DNA from: Oscillospiraceae bacterium
GTDB lineage: Bacteria; Bacillota_A; Clostridia; Oscillospirales; Oscillospiraceae
Direction of reading: 5' to 3'
NCBI GenBank assembly: GCA_016302015.1
Contig: JAEDOJ010000115.1
Location: 1 to 5,292 of the forward strand
Length of the DNA stretch: 5,292 nt
In this document: piece after piece, positions 1 through 5,278 of the stretch
How positions within the stretch are numbered: the stretch's first letter is position 1
Layout of the letters: each line of letters opens with the position of its first letter
Position numbers and translations under genes: made by a program
Notes under the pieces: model-generated
Seen by the model: the letters and a program-made list of their open reading frames with translations, nothing else
Database searches by the model: none
What the model was told of the DNA's origin: nothing

Positions 1-641
1 ATGTCCTTCTCCTCGCCGGCGGTCATGCCGACCACCTGCTCCTCAAAGCCGGGGATGAAGCTGCCGGAGCCAAGCTTCAGCTCATACTTCTCGCCCTTGC
101 CGCCTTCGAACGGCACGCCGTCCTTGAAGCCTTCAAAGTCGATCACAGCGGTATCGCCCATCTGCGCCGCACGGTCAACGGTGGAAATCTGCGCCACATT
201 CTGCGCCATACGGTTCAGCTCCGCGTCCACATCCTCAGCGCTGACGGCGACCTCTGCCTTGGCAACCTCAAGACCCTTGTACTGACCCAGAGTGACCTCG
301 GGATACAGGTCGGTGTCGATGGTCATGGTTACGGTACCGGCATCGTCAATGTCCATCTTGGAAACCTGGGGACGACCCACGGGCTTCATATCCTGGGTCA
401 GAACGGTTTCCTTATAAATGTCGGAGAACATCTCCTCGATGGCGTCCTCAACAAAAACATTCTTGCCGTAGATGCTCTCTACCATCTTGCGGGGAGCCTT
501 GCCCTTGCGGAAGCCGGGCAGAGCGATGTCCTTGCGAACCTTCATATAAACCTTGGTGATGACGGGTTCCAGCTCTTCGCGGGTGATCTCCACGGTAACC
601 TTTGCGCGGATGGCTTCTTTCTCGACGTTTTTCACATTCAT
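1..641 (-). CDS. tig: Trigger factor, ribosome-associated chaperone / peptidyl-prolyl isomerase (3' end outside window)
   Basis: Trigger factor docks on the ribosome near the exit tunnel and shields nascent chains; its FKBP-like domain isomerises prolyl bonds. The visible 213 residues cover the N-terminal ribosome-binding domain, with the signature GFRKGKAP at residues 43-50 (the ribosomal docking loop), and the start of the FKBP-type domain from about residue 150, including a GDTAVIDFEG strand (162-171) and the FIPGFEEQVVGM segment (195-206). The C-terminal chaperone arms lie beyond position 1. The family is usually about 430 residues, so roughly half is seen. The ATG at 641 is chosen because it is preceded by a perfect AGGAGG at 8 nt spacing and matches the normal family N-terminus. 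The gene follows the phosphoesterase gene with a 99-nt gap that carries its own likely promoter. No frameshift or missing motif is visible in this part. Confidence 0.96.
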   Translation of the reverse strand, partial: MNVKNVEKEAIRAKVTVEITREELEPVITKVYMKVRKDIALPGFRKGKAPRKMVESIYGKNVFVEDAIEEMFSDIYKETVLTQDMKPVGRPQVSKMDIDDAGTVTMTIDTDLYPEVTLGQYKGLEVAKAEVAVSAEDVDAELNRMAQNVAQISTVDRAAQMGDTAVIDFEGFKDGVPFEGGKGEKYELKLGSGSFIPGFEEQVVGMTAGEEKD

Positions 642-649
642 GGTTGAAT

Positions 650-655
650 CCTCCT
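650..655 (-). promoter_or_regulatory. Ribosome binding site of tig
   Basis: Perfect AGGAGG on the minus strand, 8 nt upstream of the ATG at 641. It fixes the trigger factor start and suggests strong translation, as expected for an abundant chaperone. Confidence 0.9.
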
Positions 656-661
656 ATGTTC

Positions 662-677
662 TGTGCCCATTGGCACA
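662..677 (-). promoter_or_regulatory. Small hairpin in the tig leader
   Basis: TGTGCC and GGCACA form a perfect 6-bp stem around a 4-nt loop. It lies 6 nt upstream of the tig ribosome binding site and downstream of the predicted transcription start. No T-tract follows it on either strand, so it is not an intrinsic terminator. It could stabilise the mRNA 5' end or act as a protein-binding operator; the sequence does not say which. Confidence 0.45.
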
Positions 678-698
678 TATATATTAGATAGCCGATAT

Positions 699-727
699 AT
701 TTTATCAGATGTTTTCGGAAAATACAA
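699..727 (-). promoter_or_regulatory. Likely sigma-A-type promoter of tig with extended -10
   Basis: On the minus strand, TTGTAT (727-722) and TAAAAT (704-699) are separated by exactly 17 nt, and TGA sits directly before the -10, giving the extended TGn motif. The -10 matches consensus at 5 of 6 positions and the -35 at 3 of 6. A start about 7 nt downstream would leave a leader of roughly 50 nt ending in the strong ribosome binding site. The surrounding sequence is AT-rich compared with the genes. Assignment is by motif only. Confidence 0.6.
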
Positions 728-740
728 GCTATTTTTTACG

Positions 741-1430
741 CTATTTCAGGCAAATCGGGCGAAATTTCAGAAAATCCGCCGCACACAGCCGGAAGTCCAC
801 CCCGTCACGCAGTCCCTCAATGGCCAGCTTGTGGCTGTCCCCATGGAGGTGGCCGTAGCAGCAGAGGCTGACCCCGTACTCCTTCAGCAGCGCCAGAATC
901 TCCGGGCACTCATAGCCCCGATACCGGGGAGGATAATGGAGGAAGCAATATTTCTCCCCCTCTCCCGCCGCCTTCAGAGACGCCTCCAGCCGGAGCAGCT
1001 CCCGCTTGAAAATCTTGTCGTTGTGGCTGCCGGCCTGGGCGTCCTCTTCAAAAAACCACCCCCGGGTGCCGCAGATGGCGGTGCCCTCATAGTCGTAGGC
1101 ATTGTTATTTAAGATCCACAGATTCTCAAAACCATTGGCCTGACAGAATTTGTAGAATTTGGAAGCCGTCGTCCACCAGTAGTCGTGATTTCCCTTGAGG
1201 ATGATTTTTCTGCCGGGAATGGCGTTGATAAAGGCAAAATCCTCCCTTGCCCCCTCCAAGTCCAACGCCCAGGACAGGTCGCCCAGTAAAATCGTGGTAT
1301 CCTGGGGCGTGATGACAGACAGCCCTTCCCGCAGCTTCTCGATATATCCGTTCCACACGCCGCCGAACACATCCATTGGCTTGTTTGCGCCGAAGGACAA
1401 ATGCAGATCACCGATTGCGTAAAGCGCCAT
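741..1430 (-). CDS. Metallophosphoesterase, calcineurin-like phosphohydrolase
   Basis: A 229-residue protein of the binuclear metal-dependent phosphoesterase superfamily. The metal-binding motifs appear in order: GDLH (D8, H10), GDLSW (D51), GNHD (N81, H82), an isolated histidine in LHYPP (H165) and GHLH (H194, H196). It has no signal peptide or membrane segment, so it should be cytosolic. It resembles the small predicted phosphohydrolases of Clostridia (COG1768-like, from memory), whose substrate is unknown to me; it could act on nucleotides, phosphoproteins or other phosphoesters. The ATG at 1430 gives an N-terminus running straight into the first strand and motif, as usual. Its ribosome binding site (AAGGGGG) overlaps the stop codon of the dipeptidase gene, 14 nt upstream, so it is the last gene of the operon. 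No terminator hairpin is seen after its stop. Confidence 0.9.
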   Translation of the reverse strand: MALYAIGDLHLSFGANKPMDVFGGVWNGYIEKLREGLSVITPQDTTILLGDLSWALDLEGAREDFAFINAIPGRKIILKGNHDYWWTTASKFYKFCQANGFENLWILNNNAYDYEGTAICGTRGWFFEEDAQAGSHNDKIFKRELLRLEASLKAAGEGEKYCFLHYPPRYRGYECPEILALLKEYGVSLCCYGHLHGDSHKLAIEGLRDGVDFRLCAADFLKFRPICLK

Positions 1431-1444
1431 CCAGCGTCCCCCTT

Positions 1445-2368
1445 TCAGAAAAGTCTCAAAAGATTTTGATAAAAAATCTGATCCGTCAGTTTTTTCCCGA
1501 AGCCCTGCCGGACCAGCAGGTCATAGAGCTTCGTGTAGTCTGCCACGTTGGAAAATCCTTCGGGCAGCTTGTCGCAGCCGTCCAGATCGCCGCCCAGAGC
1601 CACGTGATCCTCGCCGCAGACGGATATCATATGATCCAGATGATACAGCAGGGTTTCCAGCCCCGGCGCCTCTCCTAAAAAGTGGGTGTACAGGTTCAGT
1701 CCCACCGTGCCGCCGGTTTCCCCAATGGCTCTGAGCTGGCTGTCGGTGAGATTTCTGCTGTGATCCCAGAGGCCGCGGCAGTTGGAATGGCTGGCAACCA
1801 CGGGCTTTTCCGTAATTTCCATTAAATCCCAGAAGGCTTTCTCTCCCAAATGGCTGACGTCGATCAGAATATCCAGCTTTTGGGCAACCTTTACAAATTC
1901 TCTGCCCTGATCGGTCAGCCCACGGTCAGACTGATGCCAGCCTGCCAGGGCGTTATCCGCATTCCATGTCAGCGTGGCCATGCGGAAGCCCTCCCCGGCC
2001 AGAGAATACAGCCGCTCCGGGTCGCAGTGGATCACCTCCGCCCCTTCTATGGACAAAAGCGCCGCCCGCTTCCCGGCGTTCCACAGATCTTCCACCTCTG
2101 CCCTGTTCCGGGCGAAGGAAATCCGGTCAGAATTCCGCTCCACCTCCCGCCGCAGGCAGGCAAGGGGTTTTTCCAGCAGCGCCTGTGCGCCGTATTTCTC
2201 CTCTTCCGCCGTCCCCGCTGCGCTGCAAAAAGCAAACACCTGTGCATAAGCCCGGAAAGCCTCGGCTTTCCCAAGGTCGATGTGACAGGTGTTGTGCGGC
2301 AGAGCTTCTCCACGGAGCCACAGCTCATAGGCGGTATCGCAATGTCCGTCAAATAAGCAAATACTCAC
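1445..2368 (-). CDS. Membrane dipeptidase-type peptidase, family M19 (renal dipeptidase)
   Basis: A 307-residue zinc dipeptidase. Family residues visible are DGHCDT (H9 and D11 for the first zinc), SIEGAE (E108, the likely bridging glutamate), DVSH (H173), ASHSN (H194), the arginine in HSRNLTD (R205), and GGDLDG (D261, the likely catalytic-site aspartate). Relatives hydrolyse dipeptides, including L,D and D,D forms; the substrate here is unknown. Despite the family name there is no signal peptide or lipid anchor, so a cytosolic enzyme is likely, perhaps for peptide or cell-wall fragment recycling (inference). The start is GTG at 2368, overlapping the stop of the YraN gene as GTGA; a GGAGG lies 10 nt upstream and there is no nearby in-frame ATG. 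The length is typical of short bacterial members. Confidence 0.93.
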   Translation of the reverse strand: MSICLFDGHCDTAYELWLRGEALPHNTCHIDLGKAEAFRAYAQVFAFCSAAGTAEEEKYGAQALLEKPLACLRREVERNSDRISFARNRAEVEDLWNAGKRAALLSIEGAEVIHCDPERLYSLAGEGFRMATLTWNADNALAGWHQSDRGLTDQGREFVKVAQKLDILIDVSHLGEKAFWDLMEITEKPVVASHSNCRGLWDHSRNLTDSQLRAIGETGGTVGLNLYTHFLGEAPGLETLLYHLDHMISVCGEDHVALGGDLDGCDKLPEGFSNVADYTKLYDLLVRQGFGKKLTDQIFYQNLLRLF

Positions 2369-2739
2369 TGAAAAGCATCCTCCATATGTTGTATCACCGG
2401 CTTTTTCGTCTGCAGGCCGTCAGGAGCGTAGATTTCCACCACGTCGAACCGGGGCTGCTTCCCGGTGTCCTCCTGCTGCGCCAAATACATGGCGGCGGTC
2501 TGCTTCAGCCGTTCCTGCTTTCGCTGATCCACAAATTCCATGGCCTGTGCAAAATTCGGGCTTTTTCGCAGCTTGACCTCCACAAAAACCAGAAATTTTT
2601 TATTCTCCACGATCAGGTCAATTTCCCCAAACCGGCAGCGGTAATTGCAGGCCACCAGACGGTACTTTTTCTTCCGCAAAAATTCCGCCGCAAGGTCTTC
2701 TCCCCAGCGGCCCAGCAGCTCACTGTCCCTGCTTGGCAT
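2365..2739 (-). CDS. YraN family (UPF0102) putative endonuclease-fold protein
   Basis: A 124-residue protein matching the YraN/UPF0102 family in length and motifs: G10, G13-E14 and A17 in the first helix, GEIDLI (38-43), VFVEVK (51-56), KQERL (74-78), RFDVV (97-101), and the characteristic ending IQHMEDAF (116-123). D41, E54 and K56 make a PD-(D/E)XK-like active-site pattern, so a nuclease of the Holliday-junction-resolvase type is suspected, but the family has no well-established activity that I know of. The ATG at 2739 lies inside the end of rnhB (20-nt overlap). No good ribosome binding site precedes it, so translation probably depends on coupling to rnhB. The pairing with rnhB is common in bacteria and hints at a nucleic-acid role. 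Confidence 0.93.
   Translation of the reverse strand: MPSRDSELLGRWGEDLAAEFLRKKKYRLVACNYRCRFGEIDLIVENKKFLVFVEVKLRKSPNFAQAMEFVDQRKQERLKQTAAMYLAQQEDTGKQPRFDVVEIYAPDGLQTKKPVIQHMEDAFQ
2379..2383 (-). promoter_or_regulatory. Ribosome binding site supporting the GTG start of the M19 peptidase
   Basis: GGAGG on the minus strand, 10 nt before the GTG at 2368, inside the last codons of the YraN gene. It decides the start, because no ATG is in frame nearby and the zinc-ligand motif begins only 7 residues later. Confidence 0.75.
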
Positions 2740-3337
2740 AGAACTTTTTCAGGAAGGTTTGGCGATGAATGGGGCAAGCCCCATGCTCTCGAAGGGCGTC
2801 ATAATGCGCCCTTGTGCCGTAGCCCTTATGCACCTCAAATTTGTACTCAGGGTAGCGCTCCGCCATTTCCATCATATAATCGTCCCGGGTGACCTTTGCC
2901 AGAATGGAGGCGGCGGCGATATTGGCGCTGAGAGCATCCCCCTTGATCACCGTCCGGACGGGAAGGTCACCGAAATCCGGCTCCCGGTTGCCGTCCACCA
3001 GCGCAAGCTCAGCCTTCACCTGCAACTGCTCCACCGCCCGTTTCATGGCAAGAAAGGTCGCCTGCAAAATATTGATCTCGTCAATTTCCTGCTCCGTGGC
3101 AAAGGCAATGCCGTAGGCAACGGCCTGCTCCTTTATCACGTCAAATAAGGCTCTGCGCCGCTTGTCAGACAGCTTTTTGGAGTCGTTCAGCCCTTCGATT
3201 TCCAAATCTCTGGGCAAAATCACCGCAGCGGCACAGACCGGCCCGGCCAAAGGCCCCCGGCCTGCTTCGTCTACGCCGCAGACAAGGTCAAAGCCCTCCG
3301 CAAACGCAGCGTGTTCAAATTTCCAAAGCTCGCTCAT
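2720..3337 (-). CDS. rnhB: Ribonuclease HII
   Basis: Cuts the RNA strand of RNA-DNA hybrids and starts removal of single ribonucleotides misincorporated into DNA. The 205-residue length is typical. Visible motifs are [14 protein letters not shown] (21-34, catalytic D23 and E24, with the GRG loop that reads the RNA-DNA junction), LNDSKKL (50-56), VDGN (D115), [21 protein letters not shown] (132-152, with D134 completing the metal-binding carboxylates) and HKGYGT (170-175, with Y173 the likely junction-sensing tyrosine). All key residues are present. The ATG at 3337 follows the stop of the 74-residue gene by 7 nt, and GAGG overlapping that stop serves as ribosome binding site. Its 3' end overlaps the YraN gene. 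Confidence 0.97.
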   Translation of the reverse strand: MSELWKFEHAAFAEGFDLVCGVDEAGRGPLAGPVCAAAVILPRDLEIEGLNDSKKLSDKRRRALFDVIKEQAVAYGIAFATEQEIDEINILQATFLAMKRAVEQLQVKAELALVDGNREPDFGDLPVRTVIKGDALSANIAAASILAKVTRDDYMMEMAERYPEYKFEVHKGYGTRAHYDALREHGACPIHRQTFLKKFYAKQGQ

Positions 3338-3344
3338 AGCATCC

Positions 3345-3569
3345 TCAATCCGGCGTAAAGCTCAGCCGCTGCCGCAGACCGTCCACGATCAGATCGTAGA
3401 TCACGACACCCTCTGAGGTCACGTCTTTTTCTATGGAATAGTTCTTTCCCGTGCAGTAGTTCTTCACAACCTCGTCCGTATTGTCGGTTTCCACCTCGCT
3501 GACAAACACGTCCCGCATCTGGTTGTTGCTGCACTGATTAAAAATTTCACGGATCAATTCATAGGTCAT
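3345..3569 (-). CDS. Unrecognised 74-residue protein between rbgA and rnhB
   Basis: I do not recognise this protein. The ATG at 3569 is supported by a GGAGG at 3579-3583 with 9-nt spacing, and it overlaps the end of rbgA by 11 nt. The frame stays open further upstream to 3761, but that stretch lies antiparallel-free inside rbgA in another frame and reads as low-complexity R/S/W-rich shadow, so the short form is preferred. The protein is acidic and soluble-looking, with an N-terminal helix-like part (TYELIREIF), a strand (DVFVSEVE, 20-27), a probable helix (TDEVVKNYC, 31-39) and a C-terminal hydrophobic strand pair ([19 protein letters not shown], 53-71). It has two cysteines (C13, C39), and no signal peptide, membrane segment or known catalytic motif. 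Its position suggests co-expression with ribosome assembly and RNase HII genes; function unknown. Confidence 0.8.
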   Translation of the reverse strand: MTYELIREIFNQCSNNQMRDVFVSEVETDNTDEVVKNYCTGKNYSIEKDVTSEGVVIYDLIVDGLRQRLSFTPD

Positions 3570-4428
3570 CCTTCGGGTCCTCCAAGGTAAATCTGCCCAG
3601 CTTGCAGCTTCTGTACTCTTCCAGCAAAATCCGGGCCATACGCTCCGTGTCGATCTCCCCACGAGACAAAAGGAAGCCCCGCTTTCTCCCGGCTTCCAGC
3701 AACAGGTCGTAGCCCCCCGCATCCTCCGGCAGGTCGATTTTATACCGCTGGCGCAGGGCATCGGGGTACCGCCTCCACAGCATGGAAATCAAATGACAGG
3801 CGAGGGTCTCCAAATCCAGAATATCCCCCTTGATGGCGCCGGTATAGGCCAGCCGCCTGCCCACCTCTTCATCCTCGAATTTCGGCCAGAGGATGCCCGG
3901 TGTGTCCAGCAACAGCAGACCCTGATCCACCGTCACCCACTGCTTGCCCCGGGTGACGCCGGGGCGGTTCTCCGCCTTGGCCCCCTTGCGGCCCGCAATC
4001 TGATTGATAAAGGTGGATTTCCCCACGTTGGGAATGCCCACAACCATGAGCTTCAGCGGCTTATTCACGAAGCCCCGCTCCTGATACCGCTGTAATTTTT
4101 CCGAAAGCAGCTCCCGCACCGTGGTCTGGAAGCGGTCAATCCCCTTCCGGCTCTTGCAATCGGTCTTCAGAACCGCCCAGCCCCTGGACTTGAAATAGTC
4201 GCTCCACCGGTTGGTGGCCTCCGGGTCTGCCAGGTCGATACGGTTCAAAATCACCATTCTGGGCTTGTTGCCGCAGATGGAATCAATATCCGGGTTCCGG
4301 CTGGAGATGGGGATTCTGGCGTCCAGAATTTCGCAGACGGCGTCCACCAGCTTCAGGTCTTCCTCCATGTTCCGCCGGGTTTTGGTCATATGGCCCGGAT
4401 ACCACTGGATATTCATCTTATCGTTCAT
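3559..4428 (-). CDS. rbgA: Ribosome biogenesis GTPase RbgA (YlqF)
   Basis: A circularly permuted GTPase that acts late in 50S subunit assembly. The 289 residues show the family order: QWYPGHM (8-14, with H13 matching the histidine implicated in GTP hydrolysis in the Bacillus protein), DARIPISSRNP (36-46), G4 NRID (62-65), G1 GIPNVGKST (131-139), G2 around PGVTR (T159), G3 DTPG (175-178), then the conserved GILWPKFED (178-186) and a C-terminal helical domain. G4 before G1 is normal permutation, not a rearrangement. The ATG at 4428 shares a base with the lepB stop (TGATG), favouring coupled translation. M5 (4416) aligns better with the shorter Bacillus N-terminus and is a possible alternative; neither has a strong ribosome binding site. 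The 3' end overlaps the 74-residue gene. Confidence 0.96.
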   Translation of the reverse strand: MNDKMNIQWYPGHMTKTRRNMEEDLKLVDAVCEILDARIPISSRNPDIDSICGNKPRMVILNRIDLADPEATNRWSDYFKSRGWAVLKTDCKSRKGIDRFQTTVRELLSEKLQRYQERGFVNKPLKLMVVGIPNVGKSTFINQIAGRKGAKAENRPGVTRGKQWVTVDQGLLLLDTPGILWPKFEDEEVGRRLAYTGAIKGDILDLETLACHLISMLWRRYPDALRQRYKIDLPEDAGGYDLLLEAGRKRGFLLSRGEIDTERMARILLEEYRSCKLGRFTLEDPKDDL

Positions 4429-5021
4429 CAGGACACCGCCCCAATTCTGCCGAAATCACGTTCCCCGGTGGCCGGGTCAGCTCCAGGCAGCGTGATGAAA
4501 AGCACCTTGCCCAAAACCTGATCCAGCTTGATCTGCCCAATGGTTTCAAAACGGCTGTCTGCGGAGTGATTCCGGTTATCGCCCATGACAAAAATACAGT
4601 CCTCCCCTACGGTGACCTCCATGGGCGCCTCGTAGACCGGACGCATTTCTTCGTTGATATAGTTCTCTTCCAGCTTCACGCCGTCCACATAGACCCGGAG
4701 TACATAATTTTCGTCATAGTCAATCCGAACCCTCTGCCCCTCGGTGGCGATGACCCGCTTGACAATAGGCTCTCCGTTCTGGAAGGCCAGCTTTCTGGCC
4801 ACGATAATGTCGCCGTACTCCAAATCCCCCATAATTGCATTGCTCTGGAGGATGAGATAATCCTTGTCGTGAAGGGTGGGGTACATGGAATCGCCGCTGA
4901 CCCCCACCAGACGGAAGAAAAACACAAAAATCAGCACGATGGCCGACAGGATGTAGACCAAATCGTGGAGCAGCGAATATATATCATAAAGAAATCCAGG
5001 CTTCTTTTTTTCTTCGTTCAT
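4428..5021 (-). CDS. lepB: Signal peptidase I
   Basis: Membrane-bound serine protease that removes signal peptides from exported proteins. The 197 residues are typical of the Gram-positive (Sip-type) form: a short charged N-terminus (NEEKKK), one membrane segment (about 21-39), then the catalytic domain outside the membrane. Motifs are SGDSMYPTL (42-50, nucleophile S45), GDIIVAR (70-76), VKRVIATEG (87-95, general base K88) and GDNRNHSADSRFETIG (147-162, box E). All catalytic residues are present. The ATG at 5021 has an AAAGGA ribosome binding site 7 nt upstream, and the gene is the first of the operon, behind its own promoter. Its stop overlaps the rbgA start by one base. In related genomes lepB often follows rplS, which would place rplS to the right of this window (inference). 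Confidence 0.97.
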   Translation of the reverse strand: MNEEKKKPGFLYDIYSLLHDLVYILSAIVLIFVFFFRLVGVSGDSMYPTLHDKDYLILQSNAIMGDLEYGDIIVARKLAFQNGEPIVKRVIATEGQRVRIDYDENYVLRVYVDGVKLEENYINEEMRPVYEAPMEVTVGEDCIFVMGDNRNHSADSRFETIGQIKLDQVLGKVLFITLPGADPATGERDFGRIGAVS

Positions 5022-5028
5022 AATACGT

Positions 5029-5034
5029 TCCTTT
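5029..5034 (-). promoter_or_regulatory. Ribosome binding site of lepB
   Basis: AAAGGA on the minus strand with 7-nt spacing to the ATG at 5021. It is the first translation signal of the operon and supports the chosen lepB start. Confidence 0.75.
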
Positions 5035-5068
5035 CCGGGACACAGGTTGCAATTGTTTCTGCCATATG

Positions 5069-5097
5069 ATTATACACTAAAAAAACGGAGAAATAAA
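5069..5097 (-). promoter_or_regulatory. Likely sigma-A-type promoter of the lepB operon
   Basis: On the minus strand a perfect TATAAT -10 (5074-5069) lies 17 nt from a weak -35, TTTATT (5097-5092). The spacer is T-rich. Initiation about 7 nt downstream would give a leader of about 40 nt before lepB. It sits immediately behind the terminator of the preceding unit, where a new promoter is expected. I see no clear operator or riboswitch in the short leader. Confidence 0.6.
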
Positions 5098-5100
5098 GGC

Positions 5101-5139
5101 AAAAAAGAAAAAAATTTACCCGGCGAAGGCCGGGTAAAT
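5101..5139 (-). terminator. Strong intrinsic terminator of an upstream minus-strand transcript
   Basis: An 11-bp perfect stem (5114-5124 with 5129-5139; core TTTACCCGGC/GCCGGGTAAA) around a 4-nt loop is followed on the minus strand by a run of 13 T broken by one C (5114-5101). The plus strand has no T-tract after it, so it works for minus-strand transcription. It must end a transcript entering from the right, probably the gene upstream of lepB, outside the window. Confidence 0.9.
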
Positions 5140-5183
5140 CAGCGTGGTTTTAGGTCTCTCCAAAAGATTTGTACCAACCCATG

Positions 5184-5230
5184 GCTCCCTCTGACGAGGG
5201 AGCTGGCGGCGAAGCCGACTGAGGGAGAGA
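5184..5230 (+). repeat. Interspersed double-hairpin repeat, copy 1
   Basis: Hairpin A is a perfect 8-bp stem, GCTCCCTC (5184-5191) with GAGGGAGC (5196-5203), loop TGAC. Hairpin B is CGGC (5207-5210) with GCCG (5214-5217) around GAA, extendable to 6 bp if one G-A mismatch (5206/5218) is allowed. A trailing GAGGGAG (5221-5227) repeats the right arm of hairpin A and can pair with CTCCCTC (5185-5191) instead, so two folds compete. The pattern is REP/MITE-like and, from memory, resembles elements scattered in gut Oscillospiraceae genomes. There is no coding capacity. The orientation label is arbitrary. Confidence 0.75.
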
Positions 5231-5260
5231 AAAAAACGTCGATTATAAGATTTTCTCGTT

Positions 5261-5273
5261 TTTGCAGTGCAAA
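5261..5273. repeat. 13-bp palindrome in the spacer between repeat copies
   Basis: TTTGCA and TGCAAA are perfect inverted 6-mers around a central G. The size and symmetry suit a dimeric protein site, but nothing else supports a binding role, and no adjacent regulator gene is in the window. Confidence 0.35.
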
Positions 5274-5278
5274 TCAGG

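Noticed and set aside
662..677. Leader hairpin as a terminator for the operon
   Set aside because: The stem is only 6 bp and no T-run follows on either strand.
719..735. AT-rich inverted repeat (AAAATA / TATTTT) as terminator after the phosphoesterase gene
   Set aside because: The 6-bp stem has no GC pairs and it overlaps the likely -35 of tig; symmetry in AT-rich sequence is expected by chance.
663..1112. Plus-strand open frame of about 149 codons over the tig leader and the phosphoesterase gene
   Set aside because: It is antisense to the phosphoesterase motifs, has no ribosome binding site, and its start lies inside the tig leader hairpin.
1966..2892. Plus-strand open frame of about 308 codons spanning the M19 and YraN genes
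   Set aside because: It is antisense to two genes with clear catalytic motifs, rich in P, R and S as expected from the complement of GC-rich coding sequence, and shows no domain or start signal.
2645..3148. Plus-strand open frame opposite rnhB and the YraN gene
   Set aside because: Shadow frame: rnhB on the other strand has every catalytic residue, and this frame has no recognisable motif.
3570..3761. Longer N-terminal form of the 74-residue protein
   Set aside because: The extension overlaps rbgA in another frame, looks like random sequence, and the internal ATG at 3569 has a well-placed GGAGG.
3559..4428. G4 motif placed before G1 in the GTPase as a sign of rearrangement or frameshift
   Set aside because: Circular permutation of the G motifs is the defining feature of the YlqF/RbgA family.
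4566..5069. Plus-strand open frame of about 167 codons opposite lepB
   Set aside because: Shadow of lepB; its regular look comes from complementing the conserved signal peptidase sequence.
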